Notes: generated from the sequence alone by a model not told the origin. A DNA stretch of 64,000 nucleotides from an uncultured Mycobacterium sp. (GCA_900078375.1 FLQS01000029.1:1-64000); one strand, 5' to 3'; positions 46,868 through 55,091 are shown, counted from the first letter of the stretch. Numbers and translations are program-made.

Positions 46868-47119
46868 CTACGACGCCAGCTTGGCCTGTACCGCTTTGAG
46901 GCTGGGGTTGGTCAGCGCGCTGCCGTCGGCGAACTTCACCGTCGGGACGGTCTGATTGCCGTTGTTCACTGACATGACGAATTGGGCCGCGGCCGGGTCG
47001 TGCTCGATGTCGACCTCGGCGAAGGCAATCCCCGCCGACTTCAGTGCGGTCTTCAGTCGCTTGCAGTAGCCACACCAGACAGTGCTGTACATGGTGAGCT
47101 GGGGATCGTTGCCACTCAT
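46868..47119 (-). CDS. mrx1: Mycoredoxin-1 (glutaredoxin-like)
   Basis: An 83-residue glutaredoxin-fold protein with the CGYC active site at residues 16-19 (STVWCGYCKRLK), TVPTVKFADG and the C-terminal SLKAVQAKLAS. Mycoredoxin reduces mycothiolated proteins. The ATG at 47119 is preceded by a TAGGTT -10 element (47128-47133, minus strand) and no ribosome site, so it is probably leaderless. It diverges from uvrD2. Confidence 0.94.
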   Translation of the reverse strand: MSGNDPQLTMYSTVWCGYCKRLKTALKSAGIAFAEVDIEHDPAAAQFVMSVNNGNQTVPTVKFADGSALTNPSLKAVQAKLAS

Positions 47120-47127
47120 GAGACCAG

Positions 47128-47133
47128 AACCTA
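47128..47133 (-). promoter_or_regulatory. Leaderless promoter of mrx1 (-10 TAGGTT)
   Basis: TAGGTT on the minus strand lies 8 nt before the ATG at 47119. Confidence 0.45.
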
Positions 47134-47151
47134 TCGGAGCGCCAGCGCGAA

Positions 47152-49281
47152 ATGTCGCCACCCCCTGCCAAGATGGAGCCCATGCCGGTGACCGTCGATC
47201 ATTTGACCGGCCTCGACGACGAACAGCGCGAAGCCGTGCTGGCCGCCCGCGGGCCTGTGTGTGTGCTCGCCGGTGCCGGCACGGGTAAGACCCGCACCAT
47301 CACCCACCGCATCGCGCACCTGGTCGCCAACGGTCACGTCGCCGCCGGTCAGGTGCTGGCCGTGACGTTCACCTCCCGCGCCGCCGGCGAGATGCGCGCC
47401 CGGCTACGTGCCATGGACGCCGCCGGTGATTCCGGTCCGCTGGTGGGCTCGGTGCAGGCACTGACGTTCCACGCGGCGGCGCGCCGCCAGTTGCAGTACT
47501 TCTGGCCCCGAGTGGTCGGCGACACCGGCTGGCAGCTGCTGGACACCAAGTTCGCCGTCGTCGCCCAGGCAGCCAGCCGGAGCCGACTCCAGGTCAGCAC
47601 CGACGACGTCCGCGATCTCGCCGGCGAAATCGAATGGGCCAAGGCCTCATTGATCAGCCCCGAGGGGTACGCGGCCGCGGTGGCCAAGGTCGCGCGGGAC
47701 ATCCCGTTGGACGCCGAGAAAGTCTCGACGGTGTACGCCGCTTACGAGAAACTCAAAGCCAACCGCGACGGGATCGCGCTGCTGGATTTCGACGACCTGC
47801 TGTTGCACACCGCCGGGGCGATCGAGAACGATGCGGCGGTGGCCGCCGAATTCCGGGACCGGTACCGCTGTTTCGTCGTCGACGAGTATCAGGACGTCAC
47901 CCCGCTGCAGCAGCGGGTGCTCGACGCATGGCTGGGCAACCGCGACGACCTGACCGTCGTCGGTGACGCCAACCAGACCATCTACTCGTTCACCGGCGCC
48001 TCGCCGCGCTTCCTGCTCGACTTCTCCCGGCAGTTCCCCGAGGCGACGGTGGTGCGCCTGGAGCGCGACTATCGCTCTACGCCGCAGGTGGTCTCGCTGG
48101 CCAACCGGGTGATCGCCGCCGCACGCGGCCGGGTCGCGGGCAGCAAGCTACATCTGATTGGTCAGCGCGACCCCGGCCCGTCGCCGACCTTCCACGAACA
48201 TCCCGACGAGGTCGCCGAGGCGGCATCGGTCGCGCGCTCGATCAAGCGCCTCGTCGGATCCGGAACGGCCCCGGCCGAAATCGCGGTGCTCTACCGCATC
48301 AACGCCCAATCCGAGGCGTATGAAGAGGCACTGACCGCGGCCGGCATCCCATTCCAGGTGCGCGGTGGGGAGGGCTTCTTCAGCCGCCAGGAGATCCGCC
48401 AGTCGCTGGTGGCTTTGCAGCGGGCGGCGGAGCGTGGCGCGGAGGGGGAGCTGCCGGAGATTGTGCGGGCAATCCTCGAACCACTCGGCCTGGCGGCCGA
48501 ACCCCCGTCCGGCACCAAGGCCAGGGAGCGGTGGGAGGCGCTGACCGCGCTGGCCGAGCTGGTCGACGACGAGATCGCCGCCCGTCCGCAGCTTGAATTC
48601 CCGGCGCTGGTAGCCGAATTGCGGATGCGTGCCGACGCCCGGCACCCACCGGTGGTGCAGGGCGTGACTCTGGCATCGCTGCACGCCGCGAAGGGCCTGG
48701 AATGGGACGCGGTCTATCTGGTCGGTCTGGCTGACGGCACACTGCCGATCTCGCATGCGCTGGCCCATGGTCCCGACAGCGAGGCGGTGGAGGAGGAACG
48801 ACGCCTGCTGTACGTCGGAATCACCCGGGCCAGAATGCATTTGGAGCTCAGCTGGGCACTGGCCCGCACGCCGGGTGGCCGTCAGGGTCGACGTCCGTCG
48901 CGGTTCCTCAACGGCATCGCACCGCAGACCCAGGCCGAGCCGTCACCGAACAAGCCGCGCCGGCAGAAAGGTGCCACCCCGCGCTGCCGGGTGTGCAATG
49001 CGGTGCTCAGCACCGCGCCGTCAATCATGTTGCGCCGCTGCGAGACCTGCTCCGTCGACATCGACGACGAACTGCTATCCCAGCTCAAGGACTGGCGGTT
49101 GCGCACCGCCAAGGAGCTGAAAGTTCCTGCCTACGTGGTCTTTACCGACAACACACTGATCGCGATCGCCGAGTCGCTGCCCGCCGACGACGCCGCACTG
49201 GTAGCGATCCCCGGCATCGGCGCACGCAAGCTCGAGCAGTTCGGTCCCGGCGTGCTCGAGCTGGTGCGTGCCCGCCGCTGA
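47152..49281 (+). CDS. uvrD2: DNA helicase UvrD2
   Basis: A 709-residue SF1 helicase. Motifs: Walker A LAGAGTGKTRTI, TFTSRAAGEMRAR, CFVVDEYQDVTPLQ, VGDANQTIYSFTGAS, LASLHAAKGLEWDAV, YVGITRARMHLE. The C-terminus has the tetracysteine module CRVCNAVL and CETC (about 612-634) and an HRDC domain (about 645-707), the hallmarks of UvrD2. ATG codons at 47152, 47173 and 47182 are all possible starts. In M. tuberculosis the gene is essential. Confidence 0.93.
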   Translation: MSPPPAKMEPMPVTVDHLTGLDDEQREAVLAARGPVCVLAGAGTGKTRTITHRIAHLVANGHVAAGQVLAVTFTSRAAGEMRARLRAMDAAGDSGPLVGSVQALTFHAAARRQLQYFWPRVVGDTGWQLLDTKFAVVAQAASRSRLQVSTDDVRDLAGEIEWAKASLISPEGYAAAVAKVARDIPLDAEKVSTVYAAYEKLKANRDGIALLDFDDLLLHTAGAIENDAAVAAEFRDRYRCFVVDEYQDVTPLQQRVLDAWLGNRDDLTVVGDANQTIYSFTGASPRFLLDFSRQFPEATVVRLERDYRSTPQVVSLANRVIAAARGRVAGSKLHLIGQRDPGPSPTFHEHPDEVAEAASVARSIKRLVGSGTAPAEIAVLYRINAQSEAYEEALTAAGIPFQVRGGEGFFSRQEIRQSLVALQRAAERGAEGELPEIVRAILEPLGLAAEPPSGTKARERWEALTALAELVDDEIAARPQLEFPALVAELRMRADARHPPVVQGVTLASLHAAKGLEWDAVYLVGLADGTLPISHALAHGPDSEAVEEERRLLYVGITRARMHLELSWALARTPGGRQGRRPSRFLNGIAPQTQAEPSPNKPRRQKGATPRCRVCNAVLSTAPSIMLRRCETCSVDIDDELLSQLKDWRLRTAKELKVPAYVVFTDNTLIAIAESLPADDAALVAIPGIGARKLEQFGPGVLELVRARR

Positions 49282-49295
49282 CGGGGTCGATCACG

Positions 49296-49727
49296 TCAGG
49301 GGTGGCCGGGGCCGAAGTTCACCGTCCTGGTGGTCGAGTTCGTCCCGTTTTGGGCGATTCCCGGGGTGCCTCCGCCGGTGTAGCTGCTGACGTCGCCGAC
49401 ACCGAGACTGGCCGTACCGCCGGTGCTGTTGACCGTGGCGCTGCCGGTGTAGCTCGACGGCCCTCCGACGCCGATCGAGGCGCCTGCGCAGTTCTCGGTT
49501 GTAAGGCCGCCGGTATAGGGCGACGGTCCACCACACAAATTGTTGGACGTCGAGCCTCCCGTGTAGCTTGACGCGTCGCCGACGCCGGCGGACGGCCCGA
49601 AGCCGGCGCCAGTCACCGCTCCTGATTCGCCCTCAGCCGAGGCCGTTGCGATAGGGAATCCGCCGAATGAGAGCACCGCCGACACGGCTGTTACCTCGCC
49701 AAAGCGGACAATTTGCCGTTTGTTCAT
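49296..49727 (-). CDS. Secreted SYTGG-repeat protein
   Basis: A 143-residue protein with a signal peptide (MNKRQIVRFGEVTAVSAVLS, then cleavage after ATASA). The mature part is Gly/Ser/Thr-rich with four repeats of the form VG(D/G)xSSYTGG: VGDASSYTGG, GGPSPYTGG, VGGPSSYTGS and VGDVSSYTGG. Two Cys lie in NLCGG and ENCAG and could form a disulfide. I do not recognise the family. It probably sits at the cell surface or is released. A decayed relative lies just upstream. It converges on uvrD2. Confidence 0.7.
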   Translation of the reverse strand: MNKRQIVRFGEVTAVSAVLSFGGFPIATASAEGESGAVTGAGFGPSAGVGDASSYTGGSTSNNLCGGPSPYTGGLTTENCAGASIGVGGPSSYTGSATVNSTGGTASLGVGDVSSYTGGGTPGIAQNGTNSTTRTVNFGPGHP

Positions 49728-49839
49728 CTTTAAGCACCCTCTCGTTGGTTGACTAGATCCGGTCATGTGATACAAGCGCGAGGCTACGCCGGTTTAATCC
49801 CGAGTCGAGGGCAAACGAGCCGGTGGCGGGAACTCTTGA

Positions 49840-49907
49840 TCAATCAGACGGCGCGTGGCCGGGACCGTAGTTGCCCGTCGCCGACACTGAGCGTCGGTCC
49901 GAAGCCC
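49840..49907 (-). pseudogene. Remnant of a second SYTGG-type gene
   Basis: On the minus strand one frame reads GFGPTLSVGDG, matching GFGPSAGVGD of the neighbour. The other reads GNYGPGHAPSD and then stops, matching the neighbour's VNFGPGHP end. The repeats between are deleted and the frames differ, so this is a collapsed copy. No start or signal peptide is seen. Confidence 0.5.
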
Positions 49908-49978
49908 GCAGTCCGGCCGTGCGATAGCCAACTGCTGTGATGAATCAGACTGTGCGTGAAGTTGTTTCGTGCTGCCTG

Positions 49979-49999
49979 AGCCATTCTTCAAGAATGGCT
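49979..49999. repeat. Short perfect palindrome
   Basis: AGCCATTCTT (49979-49988) and AAGAATGGCT (49990-49999) are perfect complements around a single C. It lies between the DUF1254 gene end and the SYTGG remnant, so it may be a terminator for the DUF1254 transcript or a regulator site. Confidence 0.5.
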
Positions 50000-50062
50000 G
50001 CGGAATCCGCGCGGGTCACGCGACCCATATTGAACGCAAATGTATTACGGCCCGCCGGTAGC

Positions 50063-51535
50063 TCAGGCTTTCAGCAGTTTCGGCGTCTGCCACGTGCCGT
50101 TCAGCGCGTCCGGCTTGGGCCAGTACAGCCGAAGGGCGGCGGTGAAGGGTCCCGGCGGGGTGGGCAGCCAGTTGGCTTCCTTGTCCGGGCCGGGTGACTG
50201 GTTCTGCAGGTACAACGTCAGGCTGCCGTCGGGGTTCTTGACCAGGTTGGGCAGCATCGGTGAGTTGATCACGTACCGGTTGATCGGGTTGTCCACCAGC
50301 AGACTTTCCGGCAGTTTGTACATCGTCAGCGACCAGAACGCATTGACCGGCGGCAGCTGCCCGGCCGGGAAGGACAACGTGTAGTTGTTCGCGCCCGTCA
50401 GCGGTTGGCCGTCGGCGTCGGTGGCGTACACCGGGTACATGGCCTCTGGCTTGGAGTTGCCGTATATCCCCAGCACCGCCGCGGCCATCCGGTAAAGGTA
50501 GTTGTCCTTCAGTTCGTCCTTGGTGCCGAACAGATCGCCCGAGGTCACCTGTCCGGTGTCGAGCTTGTCTTTCTTGAAGGTGTTCAGTTCGGTCCAGGCG
50601 TCGGCGATCCCGCCTTCGATCGCCGAGCGCATCTCGGGGGTGAGTGTGGCGGCGTCGAACGTCCCGTCCGGTGCGATGCCGATCGTGGCGAACCGGTCGC
50701 GCACCTCCTTGTCCGACGGCAGTTCCGGCGCGTAGCGCAGGGCGAATTTCATCAGCTCGAAGAACTTCGGCGAGGTCTTCTGCTCGTCGGGGCTCAGCGG
50801 CACCGGGAAGTTGATCGTCGGCGCGGGCGGGGGTGCTGGTTGGTTGAGGAACGCCGACAATGGCTGCGCGGTGTAACCGGCCTGGATGTTCTTGACGTTC
50901 TCCAGGTCGTCCGGGCCGAAGAGCTGGGTGCGGTAGATCGCCAGCGCGAAGTCGGTGTCGGCGCGGACCACTTCGTTGATGCCCTCGGGCTTCTCGCCCT
51001 TCCAGCCCGGCCCGGCCAGCAGGTACTTGCCACCGTTGTTACCGCTCGTCCGGCTGCCGAGGTAGGCGAAGTTGTAGGTGTACCCGTCGACGAATTGCAC
51101 GGAGAAGTACCGGTCCTGCTCGATCGGCGGCAGGCTCAGCACCAGCGGCTCGGTGCGCAGATCGGCGCCGAGCATGGAGTACGGGGTGTCGGAGTTCGGC
51201 GTCTGGATCGTTGTGTCCGCGGGGGTGAACACCCGGGCGATGCTGTGCACCTGGTTCCAGTCGCCCTTGTACTCCGGGCTATTCGAGTCGACGAAATACG
51301 AGTACTGGACTCGATAGCTGTCCACCATCGGAAAGCCGTAGATATAGGCCTCTTTTGCGATGCCTCGCGCCTGCTCGGGAGTCACGGTGCTCTTTGCCTC
51401 GGTGGAAGAAGACGGTGACGAAATCGTCGTCTCCTTGGGTTTGTTCGCGCCTGAACAGCCGGCGGTCATGGCGATCAGCAGGACGGCAGCGACAGCGGTG
51501 CGCGACTTCACCGCACAAGGATGCTGTATCGGCAT
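50063..51535 (-). CDS. DUF1254/DUF1214 lipoprotein
   Basis: A 490-residue protein with a lipoprotein signal (VLLIAMTAGC, Cys at about 27) followed by a Ser/Thr linker. The DUF1254 domain (AYIYGFPMVDSYRVQYSYF, TPNSDTPYSML) and DUF1214 domain (LPPVNAFWSLTMY, LYLQNQSPGPDKEANWLPTP) are complete. The family is widespread and of unknown function. ATG at 51535 sits inside a long inverted repeat; GTG (VKSRTAV) is an alternative start nine codons in. It is not in the conserved order recalled for M. tuberculosis. Confidence 0.85.
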   Translation of the reverse strand: MPIQHPCAVKSRTAVAAVLLIAMTAGCSGANKPKETTISSPSSSTEAKSTVTPEQARGIAKEAYIYGFPMVDSYRVQYSYFVDSNSPEYKGDWNQVHSIARVFTPADTTIQTPNSDTPYSMLGADLRTEPLVLSLPPIEQDRYFSVQFVDGYTYNFAYLGSRTSGNNGGKYLLAGPGWKGEKPEGINEVVRADTDFALAIYRTQLFGPDDLENVKNIQAGYTAQPLSAFLNQPAPPPAPTINFPVPLSPDEQKTSPKFFELMKFALRYAPELPSDKEVRDRFATIGIAPDGTFDAATLTPEMRSAIEGGIADAWTELNTFKKDKLDTGQVTSGDLFGTKDELKDNYLYRMAAAVLGIYGNSKPEAMYPVYATDADGQPLTGANNYTLSFPAGQLPPVNAFWSLTMYKLPESLLVDNPINRYVINSPMLPNLVKNPDGSLTLYLQNQSPGPDKEANWLPTPPGPFTAALRLYWPKPDALNGTWQTPKLLKA

Positions 51536-51547
51536 CCCTGTGCGGTG
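51509..51547. repeat. 16-bp inverted repeat over the DUF1254 start codon
   Basis: CACCGCACAAGGATGC (51509-51524) and GCATCCCTGTGCGGTG (51532-51547) match at 15 of 16 positions around a 7-nt loop. The start codon at 51533-51535 is within the 5' arm of the mRNA hairpin, and the alternative GTG start lies in the other arm. Confidence 0.75.
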
Positions 51548-51560
51548 TATTTCGCAGCCG

Positions 51561-52055
51561 TCAGCTCAGTGCGGCGAGTGCGGCGTCGTAGTTGGGCTCG
51601 GTGCCGATCTCGGGCACCAGCTCGGTGTAGACGACCTTGCCGTCGGCGCCGACCACGACGATCGCGCGCCCGAGCAGGCCCGCCATCGGTCCGTCGGCGA
51701 TGGTGATGCCGAAGTCCTCACCGAACCTGCTGCGGAAGGCCGACGCCGTCACCACGTTCTCGATGCCCTCGGCGCCGCAGAATCGCTTCTGGGCGAACGG
51801 CAGATCCTTCGACACGTTCACCACCGACACGCCGCTGGCGCCGACGCGCTCGTTGAAGGTCCGCACACTGGTTGCGCACACGGGGGTGTCGACCGACGGG
51901 AAGATGTTGAGCACCACACCTTTTCCGCTGAACTGGCCGCTGTCCACGGAGCCGAGATCGGTGCCGGTCAGGTCGAAGGCGGGGGCCTGAGCGCCAACGG
52001 CGGGCAGGTCTCCAACGGTGTTGATCGGGTTTCCATGCAGGGTTATTTGTGCCAT
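51561..52055 (-). CDS. tpx: Thiol peroxidase Tpx
   Basis: A 164-residue atypical two-Cys peroxiredoxin. The peroxidatic Cys is in FPSVDTPVCATSVRTFNE, the resolving Cys in RFCGAEGIENV. It detoxifies peroxides using thioredoxin. ATG at 52055 gives MAQITLHGNPINTVG, the typical N-terminus. In M. tuberculosis tpx is elsewhere, so it appears inserted upstream of whiB7 here. Confidence 0.94.
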   Translation of the reverse strand: MAQITLHGNPINTVGDLPAVGAQAPAFDLTGTDLGSVDSGQFSGKGVVLNIFPSVDTPVCATSVRTFNERVGASGVSVVNVSKDLPFAQKRFCGAEGIENVVTASAFRSRFGEDFGITIADGPMAGLLGRAIVVVGADGKVVYTELVPEIGTEPNYDAALAALS

Positions 52056-52126
52056 GGGAACAAGTTTGTCAGGGCGGGTGCGACGGCCGCTGGCCGGGCT
52101 TGAGAAATCGCATAAGCCCAGGTCAG

Positions 52127-52162
52127 AAAATCGCTTGTGGCGAAATGGTGTTAGCATTTAAT
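52127..52162 (+). promoter_or_regulatory. whiB7 promoter with AT-rich autoregulatory element
   Basis: An AAAAT tract (52127-52131) lies just upstream of TTGTGG (-35, 52135-52140), 16 nt before TTTAAT (-10, 52157-52162). WhiB7 with SigA is known to activate promoters with an AT-rich element just upstream of -35, including its own. Transcription is expected near 52169. Confidence 0.6.
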
Positions 52163-52226
52163 CTCGAATCTTCAATCCTGTGCTGATCGATGGCTGCAGG
52201 CGGCATGACGAAAGGAGGGGCCCACG

Positions 52227-52415
52227 ATGATCACCACTACCGCTGACTTTGGCGTAGCTGGCATGGCGCATCACGAATGGTCCTTCCGGGCCGTCGTGTC
52301 GAGCCCGGTGCGTACCGCTCATGCCGCTGGTGCGGCCGCCGCTATTCCGGCGCAGCGTAAGCGCCGCGCCAACGCCGCCCCGACGATCGCGTCCGTGGAC
52401 AGGAGCTTCATCTAG
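52227..52415 (+). CDS. whiB7 leader upstream ORF
   Basis: A 62-codon uORF, MITTTADFGVAGMAHHEWSF at the start and SVDRSFI at the end, preceded by AAAGGAGG (52211-52218). It precedes the whiB7 attenuator. In other mycobacteria, translation of the leader ORF keeps the terminator formed, and ribosome-targeting drugs relieve it. The sequence is Ala/Arg-rich (AHAAGAAAAIPAQRKRR). Its last codons overlap GTCCGTGG (52391-52398), which can pair with the 5' terminator arm. Confidence 0.75.
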   Translation: MITTTADFGVAGMAHHEWSFRAVVSSPVRTAHAAGAAAAIPAQRKRRANAAPTIASVDRSFI

Positions 52416-52439
52416 GAAAGCTCCCAGACACAGCCAACT

Positions 52440-52483
52440 GGCCACGGACCCGAAGTCAAAAGGATCCGTGGCCTTTGTGTTTT
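52440..52483 (+). terminator. whiB7 attenuator terminator
   Basis: GGCCACGGA (52440-52448) pairs with TCCGTGGCC (52465-52473), followed by TTTGTGTTTT. It lies between the uORF and whiB7. CCACGGAC (52442-52449) is also complementary to GTCCGTGG at 52391-52398, which gives an antiterminator alternative. Confidence 0.8.
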
Positions 52484-52556
52484 CACCAGATTCCTGGCCC
52501 CGGATCTCTCGAAGAGATACGTACAGCCATTCGACCAGGAAGCAGGTGAGCGAGAC

Positions 52557-52826
52557 ATGTCGGCATCGACAGTCCGCCAGGAGAAGCTGCCGGTGTTGCC
52601 GTGCCACGTCGGGAATCCCGACTTGTGGTTCGCCGAGAGTCCCATGGACCTGGAGCGCGCCAAGGTGCTCTGCGGGGAATGTCCGATCCGGCGGCAATGC
52701 CTTGCCGCCGCGTTGGACCGCGGTGAGCCCTGGGGCGTCTGGGGCGGTGAGATCATCGAGCGGGGCAGCGTCGTGCAGCGTAAGCGTCCGCGCGGGCGTC
52801 CCCGCAAGGACGTCATCGCGGCCTGA
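52557..52826 (+). CDS. whiB7: Antibiotic-response regulator WhiB7
   Basis: An 89-residue Wbl protein. Fe-S cysteines at residues 16, 39, 42 and 48, the GVWGG turn, and a C-terminal AT-hook RGRPRK. WhiB7 binds SigA and the AT-rich DNA near -35 to induce intrinsic resistance genes. ATG at 52557 has a purine-rich AGGTGAGCGAG stretch upstream. Expression is expected to depend on the leader attenuator. Confidence 0.97.
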   Translation: MSASTVRQEKLPVLPCHVGNPDLWFAESPMDLERAKVLCGECPIRRQCLAAALDRGEPWGVWGGEIIERGSVVQRKRPRGRPRKDVIAA

Positions 52827-52852
52827 GGTTTCGTCGCGTCCGGGCCCGTTGG

Positions 52853-54178
52853 CTAGTGCGCGGGTTCGGCCTCGACGAACCCGGGGACCAGCCGCGCGGC
52901 CAGCTCGCGCGTCGGCACGTGGGCGTCGAGCTGACACGAGATCGCCACGGTGGACGCGATCACCCGCAGCGGGATCGCCAGCTTGGCCGGCAGGTCCATC
53001 GCCCGGGCGGTCTTGATCTGCTGTGACGAGACGTTCATGTTCGCCGCGGCCATCTTTTGCAGCCAGCGGCGGGTGTAGTGGAACACGTCGACCTCGATGG
53101 GCTCCACGTACTGGCGCAACATGTCGTCGATTTCGCGCGCCGAGACCTGCTCACCCTTCTGGATGAAGCCGACTCGTTCCATCGTGGGCAGCAGCTCGTC
53201 GTAGTTCTTGTCGCGGGCCAGGCAGATGATCTGGCCGATCTCGATGGGCAACCCGTCCGGCAGCGGACCCACCGCCCCGAAGTCGATGACACCCATCCGG
53301 CCGTCGGGCAGCATCATGAAGTTCCCCGGATGCGCGTCGCCGTGGATCAAGCCCAGTCGGGACGGGGCATCGAAGGTGAGCTCGATAAGCCTTGTGCCGC
53401 AAAGGTCTCGCTCGTCGGGGGTGCCCTCGCGAATGATGTGCGCCATCGGCACGCCGTCGATCCACTCGGTGACCATCACCTTCGGCGCACTGGCGACCAC
53501 GTGCGGAACCACGAAACGCGGATGGCCTTCGTAGGCCTTGGCGAAGGCGCGCTGGTTGTCGGACTCGAGCCGGTAGTCCAGCTCCATTTCGGTGCGCTCG
53601 ATGAGCTCGTCGACCACGCCCTGCACGTCCGCGCCGGGGGAGAGCTGCTTGAAGACACTGACCATGCGCTGCATGGTCTTCAGGTCGGCGCGCAGCGCCT
53701 CGTCGGCGCCAGGGTACTGGATCTTGACGGCCACCTCGCGGCCGTCCGACCACACCCCTTTGTGCACCTGGCCGATGCTGGCCGACGCCACCGGGGTGTC
53801 GTCGAACGAGGTGAACCTCTCGCGCCATTTGGTGCCGAGCTGGCCGTCGAGCACCCGGTGCACCTTGGCCGCGGGCAGCGGCGGGGCGTCCTTCTGCAGT
53901 TTGGTCAGGGCCTCGCGGTAGGGCTCGCCGAACTCCTCGGGGATCGCGGCTTCCATCACCGACAGTGCCTGACCCACCTTCATGGCGCCGCCCTTGAGCT
54001 CACCGAGCACGGTGAACAACTGGTTGGCGGCCTTCTCCATCAGCTCGGCGCTGACCTCATCTTTGGATTTGCCGGTCAGTCGTTTGCCGAAGCCAAGCGC
54101 CGCCCTGCCGGCAAACCCCACCGGGATGGAGGCGAGCTTGACGTTGCGGGCCGCTCGGCCGCGCTTGATGTCTGCCAC
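52853..54178 (-). CDS. ABC1/UbiB-family atypical kinase (Rv3197-like)
   Basis: A 441-residue ABC1-domain protein. The KxGQ motif is MKVGQALSV, the Ala-rich loop VASASIGQVHKG, the Lys AVKIQYPG, the ExD motif MELDYRLE, LIHGDAHPGNFM and VIDFGAVGP. ABC1 proteins bind ATP and often act in lipid or quinone biology; Rv3197 has been reported to affect macrolide resistance, and whiB7 lies beside it. GTG at 54178 gives VADIKRGRAARN. Confidence 0.92.
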   Translation of the reverse strand: MADIKRGRAARNVKLASIPVGFAGRAALGFGKRLTGKSKDEVSAELMEKAANQLFTVLGELKGGAMKVGQALSVMEAAIPEEFGEPYREALTKLQKDAPPLPAAKVHRVLDGQLGTKWRERFTSFDDTPVASASIGQVHKGVWSDGREVAVKIQYPGADEALRADLKTMQRMVSVFKQLSPGADVQGVVDELIERTEMELDYRLESDNQRAFAKAYEGHPRFVVPHVVASAPKVMVTEWIDGVPMAHIIREGTPDERDLCGTRLIELTFDAPSRLGLIHGDAHPGNFMMLPDGRMGVIDFGAVGPLPDGLPIEIGQIICLARDKNYDELLPTMERVGFIQKGEQVSAREIDDMLRQYVEPIEVDVFHYTRRWLQKMAAANMNVSSQQIKTARAMDLPAKLAIPLRVIASTVAISCQLDAHVPTRELAARLVPGFVEAEPAH

Positions 54179-54222
54179 GCCACCATCATCCCTGACGATG
54201 CCCTGCTGGCAACCAAGGATGG

Positions 54223-55056
54223 TCAGCATTGGCAGTTCGGATGCCGTGACCAGCGACGAGCCGAGATCGTGTTGCTGGTGACGTCGACCTGCAGGGTGGT
54301 ATTCAGCGTGGCCGGCGGCGCCCCGGCGGCTTCCTGCCCGCGAACGGCGGTGATGATGCGTTGCAGCTGGCCCAGCGCCACGGCGGCGGTAGCCAGCACG
54401 GTCGGGCGGTCGGCACTGCCGATCACGTCGCGGAGCTGTGCGGCCACCGCCGGCCAGGCCTCGTCGCGATCGGTGCGGTGCAGGTCGGCGCATGCCAGGC
54501 AACTCGTCACGCCGGGGATCACCAGCGGGCCGACCAGCCCGGCGCCGTCGCGCACCCGGACCGGCAGGTGTGGCACACCGGCGGTGTGCAGATCCCGGAC
54601 CAACCGCGGGTCGGCGACCAGATAGTCGCTCAACACCACCACGTCTGCGCTCGCCGCCGACACCGACGCACCTGCGTAGCTGGTCTGCGCGATCCGCGCG
54701 CCGGAGCACCGCAGCGCCTCGACCAGGAGATCCGACAGTGGGCCGCGGCCGTGCACCCGGATCGACAGCGCCCGCGCGGCCGGCTGCCGAGCCCGACCGC
54801 GGGCCACCCCACGGCTCAGCAGGGCTTCCAGAATTTGTTCGACGACGTTCCCGGCCAGCCCGTGGGTGGCGGCCAGCCGGTGCAGCTCGGCCATGCCGAG
54901 CGGGACCTGCATGCCACGCAGCAGCGCGGCCAGCGTCGCGGGGGTGGCGCCGTCAGGCGGACGGACCAGGACCGCGCGGCGGGGATCCCAGCCCACCTGC
55001 ACCGCGCCGTCGGGTCGCAGCAGCACCGGCATTGCCGGGTCGAGTGCGTAGAGCAC
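54223..55056 (-). CDS. ThiF/TOMM-cyclodehydratase-like protein (Rv3196-like)
   Basis: A 277-residue protein with a winged-helix-like N-terminal half and a Rossmann-like ThiF half (LSIRVHGRGPLSDLLVEALR, ADVVVLSDYLVADP). Two Cys pairs, SCLACADLHR and the C-terminal PNCQC, probably bind zinc. It resembles the precursor-binding part of azole-forming cyclodehydratases, but no peptide precursor or YcaO gene was seen nearby. Function unknown. GTG start at 55056. It is upstream of the ABC1 gene on the same strand. Confidence 0.78.
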   Translation of the reverse strand: MLYALDPAMPVLLRPDGAVQVGWDPRRAVLVRPPDGATPATLAALLRGMQVPLGMAELHRLAATHGLAGNVVEQILEALLSRGVARGRARQPAARALSIRVHGRGPLSDLLVEALRCSGARIAQTSYAGASVSAASADVVVLSDYLVADPRLVRDLHTAGVPHLPVRVRDGAGLVGPLVIPGVTSCLACADLHRTDRDEAWPAVAAQLRDVIGSADRPTVLATAAVALGQLQRIITAVRGQEAAGAPPATLNTTLQVDVTSNTISARRWSRHPNCQC

Positions 55057-55091
55057 CCGCCGACTGTGGCACCTCCGGGGTGCCGCGCGGG

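Noticed and set aside
54223..55056. Azole-peptide (TOMM) biosynthesis cluster around the ThiF-like protein
   Set aside because: No YcaO, dehydrogenase or precursor peptide lies nearby; the gene is part of conserved synteny, so a cluster is not supported.
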